Shown one piece after another: positions 37,506-46,840 of a DNA stretch of 64,000 bases. Origin of the DNA: Lactobacillus gallinarum DSM 10532 = JCM 2011 (GTDB lineage Bacteria > Bacillota > Bacilli > Lactobacillales > Lactobacillaceae); NCBI RefSeq assembly GCF_001434975.1, contig NZ_AZEL01000050.1, forward strand, positions 74,117 through 138,116, read 5' to 3'. The stretch's first letter is position 1; every line of letters starts with the position of its first letter. The notes below the pieces were generated by a model, which saw only the letters and a list, made by a program, of their open reading frames with translations, did no database searches and was not told the origin of the DNA. A program made the position numbers and the translations under genes.

Positions 37506-38246
37506 GTGCAAGTAGATCATATCAATGAAAATACAATAAGAGTTAGAATTAATAAAAATGAATTAGCTCATCGTGGATTGAAGGTTTTAGATTTATTGGG
37601 GGATAAACAAAAAATACAGCAATTCTTCTACTCCATTCTTTCAGAGGTAGATACTGATCATACCTTTACTCAAGGAGTACCTGTAACTTTTCAGGTAATG
37701 CCTAACAATGGCGGTCTTGACTTGATGATTACCAAGATTAAGCCTGATGATGCTGATAATCTCCGTCAAATGATAGAGCCAATGAATAGTGAGACTAATC
37801 AAACACAGGCAGAGCCCGATTCAAGAAGAAGTTTCTTTGACCTTGATCCGAAAGATGATGTAAATACTGAACTTGATCCAATAAAAGAAGAAAAGCTTGA
37901 ATCATCTAATCAGGAGAACGCAGTTAATACTCAATATTGGAAATTCCAAAATCATCATTCCTACAGCTTTGATGAGTTAGGAAATCTAGTTGAATTAGCG
38001 GATAGTTTGAAAGTAAGTGATCTGGCTTCAAGTTTGTATTATTTACGGGGTAAATACTACTTGAAGTTAGCATTTTTAGATGAAAATTATGCTGAACTTA
38101 AGCCAGCTGATGCTTGGGCTATTGCTAATGAATACGGAATCAAGATTGATGATGAAGAAATGAAGACGGTAAAGGAAACTGGAAAATGTTTGTTGAACCG
38201 TGATGCTCTTGATTATATTCGCTATTACTTTCTTCAAAAGCAATAA
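37506..38246 (+). CDS. mecA: MecA adaptor protein
   Basis: A 246-residue adaptor that hands substrates such as ComK or sigma factors to ClpC. It has the N-terminal substrate-recognition part (about 1-80: IRVRINKNELAHRG), a low-complexity acidic linker (about 95-145), and the C-terminal ClpC-binding domain (about 150-246). The start is GTG, 8 nt after GGAGGAG. No ClpC gene is in the window. Confidence 0.93.
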   Translation: MQVDHINENTIRVRINKNELAHRGLKVLDLLGDKQKIQQFFYSILSEVDTDHTFTQGVPVTFQVMPNNGGLDLMITKIKPDDADNLRQMIEPMNSETNQTQAEPDSRRSFFDLDPKDDVNTELDPIKEEKLESSNQENAVNTQYWKFQNHHSYSFDELGNLVELADSLKVSDLASSLYYLRGKYYLKLAFLDENYAELKPADAWAIANEYGIKIDDEEMKTVKETGKCLLNRDALDYIRYYFLQKQ

Positions 38247-38262
38247 TTAAGATTTTATAAAG

Positions 38263-38296
38263 AAAAAGAGACGTTAGAAAAAAACGTCTCTTTTTT
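38263..38296 (+). terminator. Rho-independent terminator of mecA
   Basis: Stem AAAAAGAGACGT/ACGTCTCTTTTT with a 9-nt loop. Confidence 0.93.
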
Positions 38297-38322
38297 GCGT
38301 AATAAAACATGGGTGAAGAAAT

Positions 38323-39171
38323 ATGTATGCAGCCATGTTGAATAAAAAAATAGTATTAGCCGTTAGTGAAGCGAATATGGTTAATACCGGTCAAAAAAAT
38401 TTAAATATAGATGATTATCGTTGTCCACACTGTCATAAAAAAGTAATTTTAATTATTTCAGAACAAAAGGCAGCCTTTTTTAAGCATTTAACTAGTTATA
38501 GCAATGCGATGGGAGAAAAAGAGGAGCATCATCAATCTAAGATGCTGTTGAAAGCCGCGCTTACTGCGGCTGGATTCAATGCACAAGTTGAGATACCGTT
38601 GGCTGATGGTCAGTTAAGAGCAGACGTTTTGGCTTCAGAAAAATTAGCCTTTGAAGTTCAATGTGCACCGCTAAGTGACACTGAATTTAGACATCGACAT
38701 TTATTGTATTCTGAAATAGGAGTAACCGATATTTGGATTGTGGGACGAAGGCATTATTTAAAGAAGAAACTAAAACATACTCAGTCGATCTTTTTTAGAA
38801 AGAATAAATTGTGGGGAAATTATTATCTGGAGATTAATCCTAAAAAGAATGTGTTTTGCTTAAAATATAATGTTTTACAGGAACCGGTAACGAATAATCT
38901 TCATTACCAAGTAAAATATTTTGCTTTAGATGAATTAGATATGAAGATGTTTTGGCATTTTAAACCTATAAAAAGAGACTATCCAATTAATATAAATAAT
39001 CAAAAAAAATATTTAAGAAGGCAATTAGTGCAGAAAACAAAGCTTGGATTAAAAATAGGCGGGTTACTTTATTGCAAGGGGTTAACTGTGGATAGTTTGC
39101 CAGATGAAGTGTTTAGTACTTGGCGTAATCCTGGTGAAGTAGATTCTGTCACTAAATTTTTGCAAAAATAA
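38323..39171 (+). CDS. coiA: competence protein CoiA
   Basis: A 282-residue nuclease-like protein of the CoiA family, linked to processing of incoming DNA during transformation. An N-terminal zinc-binding segment (CPHCHKKVIL) precedes a restriction endonuclease-like core with AFFKHLTSY, HHQSKMLLKAAL, ADVLASEKLAFEVQ (the E-x-Q pair) and FRHRHLLY. Its position after mecA and before a YjbH-like gene matches other Firmicutes. Full competence requires genes not seen here. Confidence 0.9.
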   Translation: MYAAMLNKKIVLAVSEANMVNTGQKNLNIDDYRCPHCHKKVILIISEQKAAFFKHLTSYSNAMGEKEEHHQSKMLLKAALTAAGFNAQVEIPLADGQLRADVLASEKLAFEVQCAPLSDTEFRHRHLLYSEIGVTDIWIVGRRHYLKKKLKHTQSIFFRKNKLWGNYYLEINPKKNVFCLKYNVLQEPVTNNLHYQVKYFALDELDMKMFWHFKPIKRDYPININNQKKYLRRQLVQKTKLGLKIGGLLYCKGLTVDSLPDEVFSTWRNPGEVDSVTKFLQK

Positions 39172-39195
39172 AACGCCTATTAAATAAGGCGTAAG
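39168..39195 (-). terminator. hairpin between coiA and the YjbH-like gene
   Basis: ACGCCT and AGGCGT arms with a 7-nt loop; on the minus strand a TTTTATTTTT tail follows, so it ends the YjbH-like gene. Confidence 0.7.
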
Positions 39196-39797
39196 TGGTT
39201 TTGTTGTTGCATGAAATCTGAAAAGCAATTTTGATAATCAGGTAGAAGCAAATTAACTAAATCCCCATGTGCAACGGGACCTTCTAGAAGTACACCGTTT
39301 TGTTCATTATCCTCATTGAACAAAACAATTGTTGGTGTAGCTTTAATGTTCCATTGATTAGCTAATTTTTGATCTTCCTCGATTGAACTCCGTACATAAC
39401 TGCTTTTCTCGATTGCATTAATTGTATTAGCTTTAATGTTAAGCTTAGTAGCAATTTTTTCTAACAATTTAGGATTGTAAGCTGAAGCATCATGACTTAA
39501 ATTCTTTTGCAGTTCATATAAAAATTCACGTGCTTTTTTATTACCATATTTAAGTTTAATAGCATGGTAATTTTCTAGCGCATCATAAGTTGCTTTAGAA
39601 AAAGTACTGATGTCTGGCAGCTTTTGTGCATCCTTACGACGCCTAATAGCGTCATCATTTATTAAACAAACATTAGCAATAGGAATATAGTGATAACAAA
39701 CGTCAATTCCAAGTTCATCAACGGTGTTGCGAATTTGTTTTTCCGTATCATAACAGTAAATTCCTATTGGATTAATGAATAGAAAAATCTCGAACAT
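39180..39797 (-). CDS. YjbH-like DsbA-family protein (Spx adaptor candidate)
   Basis: A 205-residue protein with a thioredoxin/DsbA-like fold. In Bacillus YjbH speeds ClpXP proteolysis of Spx, and the location near spx-mecA-coiA supports this. The active-site CxxC is not intact: the corresponding segment reads FINPIGIYCYDTE with only one Cys, as expected for a non-enzymatic adaptor. A helical insertion and a C-terminal NIKATPTIVLFNEDNEQN cis-Pro loop (residue after KAT) are present. It is on the opposite strand to coiA. Confidence 0.82.
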   Translation of the reverse strand: MFEIFLFINPIGIYCYDTEKQIRNTVDELGIDVCYHYIPIANVCLINDDAIRRRKDAQKLPDISTFSKATYDALENYHAIKLKYGNKKAREFLYELQKNLSHDASAYNPKLLEKIATKLNIKANTINAIEKSSYVRSSIEEDQKLANQWNIKATPTIVLFNEDNEQNGVLLEGPVAHGDLVNLLLPDYQNCFSDFMQQQNHLRLI

Positions 39798-39882
39798 ACT
39801 CTCGACCCCTTTGGTGATTTACTATTGATACTTTAGCAAGAAACAAAAAAAGTGACAAAAAATATGCCTTATTTTCTATATG

Positions 39883-40491
39883 TTATTTTTTGTGAATACT
39901 TGCTCGAGCAATTTTACTTTGGTTAGTATTGCTAGAATTCTGCTTAAAATTGTAATCGCTTTCCAGCTTAGCTAGGACATTAGTTATTAAAACTGGATCA
40001 TCATTCTCGATTTCTAACTCAAAGTCTTCATAGCCATCTGGATAAGAAGTTGCATCTAATGTTAATTCACAATCTTGTGGTCCATTCATTAAGATACGTC
40101 TAGTTTTGCTCCAGGTGAAAAGTGAAAGAGCGTCTTGTTCCTTAGCAAAATGTGCACTGAGGTATTGACCAATATTACCGTGAAAGGTAAAGTGCTTTTT
40201 TGCTACCAATTCTTTAGCTTGCGCATGAGTTAAATTATCGTTAATTTCAATAACTTCATGATAATTTTTTTGAACTGGATTAGGATCAGGCACTTTCATT
40301 GTTTGTTCGGCATGATCGCTATAAATTCTGATTCGCAAACTAATATGGTGCTTTTTTAATAATTTATCAGGTGTATCAAAATAATAATTCTCTTGTACAA
40401 AATCACTTTTTACAGGAAAATCACTGACTATTTTTTGATAAGTTTCTTTATGTAAAAGTGTTTTAGCTTCGATTTCTCGATTTTTGCTCAT
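39883..40491 (-). CDS. CYTH-domain phosphatase-like protein (YjbK type)
   Basis: A 202-residue CYTH-superfamily protein of the triphosphate tunnel metalloenzyme type, acting on tri- or polyphosphates. REIEAKTLL is the EXEXK motif near the start; the acidic FELEIENDD near the C terminus is also typical. ATG 40491 is 11 nt after CGGAGG; an upstream ATG adds ten residues. It is divergent from relQ, mirroring Bacillus yjbK-yjbM. Confidence 0.88.
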   Translation of the reverse strand: MSKNREIEAKTLLHKETYQKIVSDFPVKSDFVQENYYFDTPDKLLKKHHISLRIRIYSDHAEQTMKVPDPNPVQKNYHEVIEINDNLTHAQAKELVAKKHFTFHGNIGQYLSAHFAKEQDALSLFTWSKTRRILMNGPQDCELTLDATSYPDGYEDFELEIENDDPVLITNVLAKLESDYNFKQNSSNTNQSKIARASIHKK

Positions 40492-40613
40492 AAGTTTAAA
40501 ACCTCCGAATCCATAAATCATTATAATAGTTAGGAAAAAATATTTAAATCAGTTCAGATTATAATCTTTAACATGGTAAAATGTGTTTGTTTACTAAGAA
40601 AGGATGTTTTCTC

Positions 40614-41246
40614 ATGGAAGTAGATTGGGATAACTTCTTGTGGCCTTATAATGAAGCTGTACGCGAGTTAAAGGTTAAATTTCGTTCCCTTAGACAAGGC
40701 TTTTTAACTAGGGGAGAACATTCACCAATTGAATTTGTAATTGGTAGGGTGAAGACAGTAGATTCTATTAAAGAAAAAATGACGAGACGGGTAATTAGCC
40801 CAGATGTCATTGAAACTGATATGCAAGATATTGCCGGTATACGTATTGTGACACAATTTGTGGACGATATTTATAAGGTGGTAGACTTAATTCATTCACG
40901 TGATGATATGGAAGTAGTAGAAGAGCGTGATTATATTCAAAATGCTAAACCTTCAGGCTATCGTTCATATCATATGGTAATTAACTATACAGTTTACTTG
41001 CCAGAAGGACCTAAAAAGTTAATTGCGGAAATTCAGATTAGAACTTTAGCAATGAATTTTTGGGCTACTGTTGAACATACTTTAAATTATAAATACCAAG
41101 GTGCTTATCCAGAGGATATTTCAAAACGACTTAAGTCAACCGCAGAAGCTGCGTATAAGCTAGATGAAGAAATGTCTTCTATTAAGGATGAGGTCCAAGA
41201 AGCTCAAAAGATTTTTACCAAAAATAAAGGCAAGGAAAAGTCATGA
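40614..41246 (+). CDS. relQ: small alarmone (p)ppGpp synthetase, RelQ/YjbM type
   Basis: A 210-residue single-domain synthetase making (p)ppGpp from ATP and GDP/GTP, without the hydrolase HD domain. Typical segments are RVISPDVIETDMQDIAGIRIVTQF, EERDYIQNAKPSGYRSYHMV, and EIQIRTLAMNFWATVEHTLNYK. ATG 40614 lies behind AAGGATG. It overlaps the nadK gene by four bases and heads the relQ-nadK-rluD-like operon. Confidence 0.95.
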   Translation: MEVDWDNFLWPYNEAVRELKVKFRSLRQGFLTRGEHSPIEFVIGRVKTVDSIKEKMTRRVISPDVIETDMQDIAGIRIVTQFVDDIYKVVDLIHSRDDMEVVEERDYIQNAKPSGYRSYHMVINYTVYLPEGPKKLIAEIQIRTLAMNFWATVEHTLNYKYQGAYPEDISKRLKSTAEAAYKLDEEMSSIKDEVQEAQKIFTKNKGKEKS

Positions 41247-42055
41247 AAGTAACAATAGCGCATAATAACTATGATAAGACTTTAGAGACAGTGGCCTATC
41301 TTAAGAAGCTATTGCAAAAGAAGAATGTCATTTTTGACGCTAAATATCCAGATGTAGTAATTACAGTCGGCGGAGATGGTACTTTAATCAACGCTTTTCA
41401 TCGTTATGAGAATCAGGTTGATTCAGTACGTTTTATAGGTGTGCACACAGGACACTTAGGTTTTTATACTGATTGGCGTAATTATGATATTGATAAAATG
41501 GTTGATGCGCTTTTATTAACCAAAGATCAACCGGCTAAGTATCCCTTGCTTGAAATTAAAATGTTAACTGAGTCGGGCGATACTCGTTATCATTTGGCTG
41601 TAAATGAATCAGCGGTTAAAAGAATATCACATACGCTTGAAGCAGATGTTTATATTGATGATGAAATATTTGAAAATTTTAGAGGCGATGGTTTATGTGT
41701 TTCTACGCCAACGGGCTCAACCGCTTATAGCAAATCGCTGGGCGGGGCTGTAATTCATCCGCGATTAAAAGCTTTGCAAATGACAGAGATCGCTTCAATC
41801 AATAATCGTGTATTTAGAACATTATCTGCGCCAATTGTAATCGCACCCGATCAATGGATTACGATTGTGCCTAACGCTGATCATTTTGTAATGACTGTGG
41901 ATGGGGCAAGAATCGATGTTAAAAATGCCAAAAAAATAGAATATCGTATTTCTAAGCACTCAATTCAGTTTGATCAGTTTGGTCATCACCATTTTTGGGC
42001 GCGTGTACAAAATGCGTTTATTAAGGATAACGAGGGTAATGACAAGTTTATTTAA
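41243..42055 (+). CDS. nadK: NAD kinase
   Basis: A 270-residue cytosolic kinase that makes NADP from NAD and ATP or polyphosphate. The GGDGT motif is in TVGGDGTLINAF, and the second motif AVNESAV with STPTGSTAYSKSLGGAV is intact. It sits in a three-gene operon, overlapping both neighbours. Confidence 0.96.
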   Translation: MKVTIAHNNYDKTLETVAYLKKLLQKKNVIFDAKYPDVVITVGGDGTLINAFHRYENQVDSVRFIGVHTGHLGFYTDWRNYDIDKMVDALLLTKDQPAKYPLLEIKMLTESGDTRYHLAVNESAVKRISHTLEADVYIDDEIFENFRGDGLCVSTPTGSTAYSKSLGGAVIHPRLKALQMTEIASINNRVFRTLSAPIVIAPDQWITIVPNADHFVMTVDGARIDVKNAKKIEYRISKHSIQFDQFGHHHFWARVQNAFIKDNEGNDKFI

Positions 42056-42935
42056 ATTAATTGTACAAGAAAAAGATCCCAAAAAATTGGGCTCTTTTTT
42101 GTTAAAGAATGGTTTCTCGCATCAGGCTTTGATTAAGGCAAGACATCATCACGGAATGATTTTGGTAAATCATAAGCGAAGATATTTAAGTTTTCATTTA
42201 CGGACTGGGGATGAAGTTATTTTTGTTAGTGGTGAAGAAAAGAAAAATCAATTTTTGAAGCCATCTAATAATCCGGTAGATCCAGTTTTAGAGACTAAAA
42301 ATTATATTGTGCTAAATAAACCAGCTGGGGTTTTATCAATCCCGTCTAGATATGAAGATAACGATGCTATTGTAAATAGATTAATGGGCTATTTTTCGAG
42401 TCAAAATGAAAAGGATTTAAAGCCTCATGTGATTACTCGTTTGGACCGAGATACTTCTGGTTTAGTATTAGTTGGAAAGAATGCTGTTGCGCATGCTCGT
42501 TTTAGCAAAATTGGTAAAGAGCAGTTTATTAAAAAGTATCACGCTATTGTTCATGGGAATTTTGCGAAAGATGAGTTAGCTGGATTAATTGATGAACCGA
42601 TCGGTAAAGAAGGCGACGGTGTAAAAAGAGCCGTAGTAGCAAGCGGAAAAAAAGCACAGACGTGTTATCGTGTGCTTAGCCAAGTTAAAGGGGCTAGTCT
42701 AGTAGAATTACGCCTGTTAACAGGTAGAACGCATCAGATAAGGGTTCATATGGCTTATTTAGGCCATGCACTTTTTGGTGATCCCTTATATGGCATTGAT
42801 GACGATTTTTCTCGGCAAGCATTAAATTGTTTTTATTTAGCTTTCCCTGATCCATTTGATAATGAAAAAAAGCGAGTAATTGAAATCAAAGATCCACAAG
42901 ACATGTCGAAGTTATGGCAAAAATTAGTTAATTAA
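42039..42935 (+). CDS. RluA/RluD-family 23S rRNA or tRNA pseudouridine synthase
   Basis: A 298-residue enzyme isomerising uridine to pseudouridine in RNA. The catalytic Asp is in HVITRLDRDTSGLVLVGKN and RTHQIRVHMAYLGHALFGDPLYG is typical. The first ~60 residues are an S4-like part. I chose ATG 42039; the longer ORF to 41970 has no ribosome site and lies inside nadK. Overlap with nadK is 17 nt. Confidence 0.9.
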   Translation: MTSLFKLIVQEKDPKKLGSFLLKNGFSHQALIKARHHHGMILVNHKRRYLSFHLRTGDEVIFVSGEEKKNQFLKPSNNPVDPVLETKNYIVLNKPAGVLSIPSRYEDNDAIVNRLMGYFSSQNEKDLKPHVITRLDRDTSGLVLVGKNAVAHARFSKIGKEQFIKKYHAIVHGNFAKDELAGLIDEPIGKEGDGVKRAVVASGKKAQTCYRVLSQVKGASLVELRLLTGRTHQIRVHMAYLGHALFGDPLYGIDDDFSRQALNCFYLAFPDPFDNEKKRVIEIKDPQDMSKLWQKLVN

Positions 42936-42975
42936 TAAAAATTTTTAAAATCATTAGGATAAACTATTAAAATAC

Positions 42976-43004
42976 TTGCATAAAGAAAGCGCATTCTTTA
43001 GAAT
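42976..43004 (+). promoter_or_regulatory. oleate hydratase promoter
   Basis: TTGCAT (42976-42981), 17 bp, TAGAAT (42999-43004), about 48 nt before the start codon. The spacer holds a partial dyad AAAGAAAGCGCATTCTTT. Confidence 0.6.
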
Positions 43005-43051
43005 GATAAGTGCAATATAAACTATACTTATACAGAAAAGAGGATACCTTT

Positions 43052-44827
43052 ATGTATTATTCCAATGGTAATTATGAAGCTTTTGCAGATCCTAAAAAGC
43101 CTGAAGGCGTAGACAATAAGTCTGCTTATATTATCGGTAGCGGTCTAGCTGGCCTTTCTGCAGCTGTCTTCTTGATTCGTGATGCTCAAATGAAAGGTGA
43201 GAATATTCATATCTTGGAAGAATTGCCAGTAGCTGGTGGTTCACTTGACGGTGCTAAACGTCCAAACGCTGGCTTCGTTGTCCGTGGTGGACGTGAAATG
43301 GAGAATCACTTTGAATGTTTATGGGATATGTATCGCTCAATTCCAAGTTTGGAAATTCCAGGTGCTTCTTATCTTGATGAGTATTATTGGCTTGATAAAG
43401 AAGACCCTAACTCCTCAAATTGCCGTTTGATTTATAACCGTGGTGATCGTCTTCCAAGTGATGGTCAATACGGTTTAGGCAAATGTACTAATGAAATTGT
43501 TAAATTAATCATGACACCAGAAAAGAAACTTGAAGGAGAAACTATTGAGGAATTCTTTAGCGATGACTTCTTTAAGACTAACTTCTGGTCATACTGGTCA
43601 ACAATGTTTGCTTTCGAAAAATGGCACTCAGTAGCCGAAATGCGCCGTTATGCAATGCGCTTTATTCACCACATTGATGGTTTGCCAGACTTTACCGCTT
43701 TGAAATTTAACAAGTATAACCAATATGAATCAATGGTAAAACCACTCTTGGCATACTTAAAAGATCATGGTGTTAAATTTGAATATGATTGTCACGTTCA
43801 AAATGTAGAAGTTGATCATGATGGCAAGCAAAAGATTGCTAAGAAGATCATTATGACTCAAAATGGCAAGGAAACAGAAGTTCCATTGACTCCAAATGAC
43901 ATCGTATTTATTACTAATGGTTCAATTACTGAGAGTTCAACTTACGGTGATCAAAATACCCCAGCTCCAATTACACATGCTAAAGGTAGTTCATGGAAGT
44001 TATGGGAAAATTTGGCAAAGCAAGATCCAGACTTTGGTCACCCAGATGTCTTCTGTGAAAACTTACCAGAACGTAGCTGGTTTGTTTCCGCAACTACTAC
44101 TTTGAAGAATAAGAAATTAGCTCCATACTTTGAACGTTTGACTAAACGTAGTCTTTATGATGGCAAAGTTAATACTGGTGGTATTATCACGATTGTCGAT
44201 TCTAACTGGGAGCTTAGTTTTACTATTCACCGTCAACCACACTTCAAGAGTCAAAATCCAGATGAAATTGTAGTTTGGATTTATGCACTTTATTCAGACA
44301 CTGAAGGTAATTACATTAAGAAGAGAGTGGTTGACTGCAGCGGTAAGGAAATTGCCGAGGAACTTTTGTATCACTTAGGTGTTCCAGAAAGTCAAATTAG
44401 TGAATTAGCTAGTGAAGAAAACATGAATACTGTTCCTGTTTACATGCCATACATTACTAGTTACTTCATGCCAAGACATAGCGGTGATCGTCCAGCCGTT
44501 GTACCAGATGGTTCTGTCAACATCGCCTTTATTGGCAACTTTGCGGAGTCGCCAACAAGAGATACCGTCTTTACTACTGAATATTCAGTCAGAACGGCTA
44601 TGGAAGCTGTTTACACGCTTTTGAATGTTGACCGTGGTGTTCCTGAAGTATTTGATTCAATTTACGATATTCGTCAACTCTTGCGGGCAATGTACTACAT
44701 GTCAGACAAGAGGAAGCTGGCTGATCAAGACATGCCACTCCCTGAAAAATTAGCTCTTAAGACAGGGATGCGCAAGATTAAGAAGTCTTGGGTAGAAGAA
44801 TTGTTAAAAGAAGCTAACTTGATGTAG
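43052..44827 (+). CDS. oleate hydratase (67-kDa myosin cross-reactive antigen family)
   Basis: A 591-residue FAD protein that adds water to the cis-9 double bond of oleate and linoleate to give 10-hydroxy fatty acids, a detoxification reaction. The FAD-binding [18 protein letters not shown] is near the N terminus, and the length matches lactobacillar oleate hydratases. ATG 43052 follows AGAGGAT; an upstream ATG at 43010 would add 14 residues. It is a monocistronic unit with its own promoter and terminator. It is a stress-response gene against host or milk fatty acids. Confidence 0.95.
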   Translation: MYYSNGNYEAFADPKKPEGVDNKSAYIIGSGLAGLSAAVFLIRDAQMKGENIHILEELPVAGGSLDGAKRPNAGFVVRGGREMENHFECLWDMYRSIPSLEIPGASYLDEYYWLDKEDPNSSNCRLIYNRGDRLPSDGQYGLGKCTNEIVKLIMTPEKKLEGETIEEFFSDDFFKTNFWSYWSTMFAFEKWHSVAEMRRYAMRFIHHIDGLPDFTALKFNKYNQYESMVKPLLAYLKDHGVKFEYDCHVQNVEVDHDGKQKIAKKIIMTQNGKETEVPLTPNDIVFITNGSITESSTYGDQNTPAPITHAKGSSWKLWENLAKQDPDFGHPDVFCENLPERSWFVSATTTLKNKKLAPYFERLTKRSLYDGKVNTGGIITIVDSNWELSFTIHRQPHFKSQNPDEIVVWIYALYSDTEGNYIKKRVVDCSGKEIAEELLYHLGVPESQISELASEENMNTVPVYMPYITSYFMPRHSGDRPAVVPDGSVNIAFIGNFAESPTRDTVFTTEYSVRTAMEAVYTLLNVDRGVPEVFDSIYDIRQLLRAMYYMSDKRKLADQDMPLPEKLALKTGMRKIKKSWVEELLKEANLM

Positions 44828-44842
44828 TTTTAATGCAAAAAG

Positions 44843-44874
44843 AAAAAAGCTTGATTTTTATCAAGCTTTTTTTG
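44843..44874. terminator. bidirectional terminator
   Basis: Perfect 13-bp stem AAAAAAGCTTGAT/ATCAAGCTTTTTT with TTTT loop, between oleate hydratase and the convergent gene. Confidence 0.94.
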
Positions 44875-45553
44875 TATGCTTCTTAACGCGCTTCATAATA
44901 AATAAAATCGCTGCAGCTATTAGGGCAACGGCCACAATCATGACTGCTGCCTTAATAATTCTGCTGGTGTCAAGATGCAAAATTGAGTCGCCACCATAAG
45001 CATAAAGATAAGCAAATGGACTTACCCCGATCACAATCGGAATCAATTGCTTTTTGAAATCATTTTTATTAATCAAAATATTGACATAGCTAACGGTTGC
45101 ACTTGGAATAAATGGGATGAGATAGCCAATAGTTAGAGCGACCATCGGATATTTTTGTGTAGTTAACAATTTGTAGATCTTACTATTAGACATATGTTTA
45201 ATGTCATATAGTTTGTGCAAAAACTGCATCAAGATGATTTGTCCTAAAATATCACTAATCCAGTTAACAATAAAGCCAAATGCTGGACCATACAAGATTC
45301 CATTCAAAACACAGAAGATACCATTAGATAAGCCGGGAATTGCCACACAAATGGCATTTAAAATAAAAAGAAAAGCTAAATCTTCGATCCCGTGGCTACG
45401 AACCATTTTAATTAACAATTCTTCATTATGGTGATCAAAATGAACTAGTAATTTTAATTCTGGTAGATAGCTTAAATATAATTTATATAAAAGCAATAAT
45501 CCTAAAATTCCACCTAGAATAAATAGTATGATACGAATAATCTTTTGTTTCAC
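44861..45553 (-). CDS. TVP38/TMEM64-family membrane protein
   Basis: A 230-residue protein with about six hydrophobic segments and the VTT (SNARE-associated/DedA-like) domain: AICVAIPGLSNGIFCVLNGILYGPAFGFIVNW and SATVSYVNILINKND, though the Arg-rich helical motif is weak. The family has scramblase or transport roles that are not settled. Start is GTG at 45553 with GAAGGTG upstream. Confidence 0.8.
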   Translation of the reverse strand: MKQKIIRIILFILGGILGLLLLYKLYLSYLPELKLLVHFDHHNEELLIKMVRSHGIEDLAFLFILNAICVAIPGLSNGIFCVLNGILYGPAFGFIVNWISDILGQIILMQFLHKLYDIKHMSNSKIYKLLTTQKYPMVALTIGYLIPFIPSATVSYVNILINKNDFKKQLIPIVIGVSPFAYLYAYGGDSILHLDTSRIIKAAVMIVAVALIAAAILFIMKRVKKHTKKA

Positions 45554-45614
45554 TTGGTCACCTTCTTATTAATTCAGTTCTGCTTATGTCTATTTTACTT
45601 TAAATTTATGAAAT

Positions 45615-45650
45615 GAAAAAGCCATGACTAGCATGTCATGGTTATTTTTC
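45615..45650. terminator. bidirectional terminator
   Basis: Stem CCATGAC/GTCATGG with A- and T-rich flanks, ending the lactonase gene on the minus strand. Confidence 0.8.
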
Positions 45651-45658
45651 ATTATGGG

Positions 45659-46687
45659 TTATTTGGTGAAAAGTACGCGAGTGCCTTCAGGAACAGGAAT
45701 TTCTGTTTGAATTGGAGTTAAAGTTCCATTACCGCCATTTCTGATATACAAGGTAGCGTTATCTGTATTTTGATTTGCAGCTACTACGTATTTTTGATCG
45801 GCATCCCAGTTGAAGTCACGAGGGAAATCACCAAATGTAGAAATGCGCTGAACTAAGCTTAGGGTGTGGTCATCATTAATCTTAAAGACGGTGATAGAAT
45901 TGTGGCCTCTGTTGGAGTTATAAACATATTTACCATCTTTACTAATGTAAAGTGCTGCGGCACCATTGTGTTCAGTAAAATCTTCTGGAATGGTCTTGTA
46001 TGTAGCGATATTTTCGAAGTCCCAAGTGTCTTCATTAAATTTAACTACGTTGATTTTGCTAGATAATTCACCAACAACGTAGAAGTAGTTACCATCTTTT
46101 GAAAAGACGATGTGGCGAGTTCCAAAACCAGCTTCATTTTTATATTGAGCTAGGTGATGTAACTTGCCGTTTTCTAACCGGTAGAAGTCGACAGTGTCAT
46201 TACCTAAATCGCAGCTAACTAAATTACCTGCGGGTGTTTCATCGAAGAAGTGTGGGTGAGGGCCATCGACTTGTTCTGGACGTGGGCCCAATGTTTCGGC
46301 CTTGTGAGTGACTTGATCGAGTAATTCTAACTTGCCGCTTTTATTGTAGTGGAATACAGATAAAACGGCGGTGTGGTAATTTGCGGTATAGATAAGCTTT
46401 TGCTCGCGATCAATACCAACATATGCTGGTGAAGCGCCAGGTATTAAATAGCGATCGACTTCACTTGAACCATGTTCACCTAATTTAAAGACGCTGATAC
46501 CACCTTCGTCACCTGCGTTGTTAATAGTAAAAATTAAATCGCCATCTTTTTGGAAATAAGTAGGGCCACCTACACTAATAATATTTTCAGCCTTGCCTAA
46601 CTTAGCTCCATTATCTTCACCAGTAAAAGGCAATTCATAAATACCTTTAGAGGTCTTCTTAGTATAGCCACCGATTAAAACTTTCAT
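45659..46687 (-). CDS. lactonase-family beta-propeller protein (6-phosphogluconolactonase type)
   Basis: A 342-residue seven-bladed propeller of the YbhE/Pgl family that may hydrolyse 6-phosphogluconolactone. Repeats such as DGKYVYNSNRGHNSITVFKIN and the HPHFFDETPAGNLVSCDLGND metal-site region are seen. ATG 46687 is 7 nt after GGAGG; the longer ORF start has no site. It is divergent from the ATPase gene. Confidence 0.88.
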   Translation of the reverse strand: MKVLIGGYTKKTSKGIYELPFTGEDNGAKLGKAENIISVGGPTYFQKDGDLIFTINNAGDEGGISVFKLGEHGSSEVDRYLIPGASPAYVGIDREQKLIYTANYHTAVLSVFHYNKSGKLELLDQVTHKAETLGPRPEQVDGPHPHFFDETPAGNLVSCDLGNDTVDFYRLENGKLHHLAQYKNEAGFGTRHIVFSKDGNYFYVVGELSSKINVVKFNEDTWDFENIATYKTIPEDFTEHNGAAALYISKDGKYVYNSNRGHNSITVFKINDDHTLSLVQRISTFGDFPRDFNWDADQKYVVAANQNTDNATLYIRNGGNGTLTPIQTEIPVPEGTRVLFTK

Positions 46688-46840
46688 ATAATGCCTCCGA
46701 TTTTTTAGAAAAAGTATTAACTGAGATAAGTATAGCATGGAAAATAATGAATCAGATTGTGACTTGTTCTCGTGAAAAGTGCTAGAGTAGGAAATATAAG
46801 GGAAAAATAATAATTGTAAAAATGAGAAGGTGCGTATAGG

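Noticed and set aside
41970..42038. Upstream start for the pseudouridine synthase
   Set aside because: It lies inside nadK, has no ribosome site, and adds residues unlike the family.
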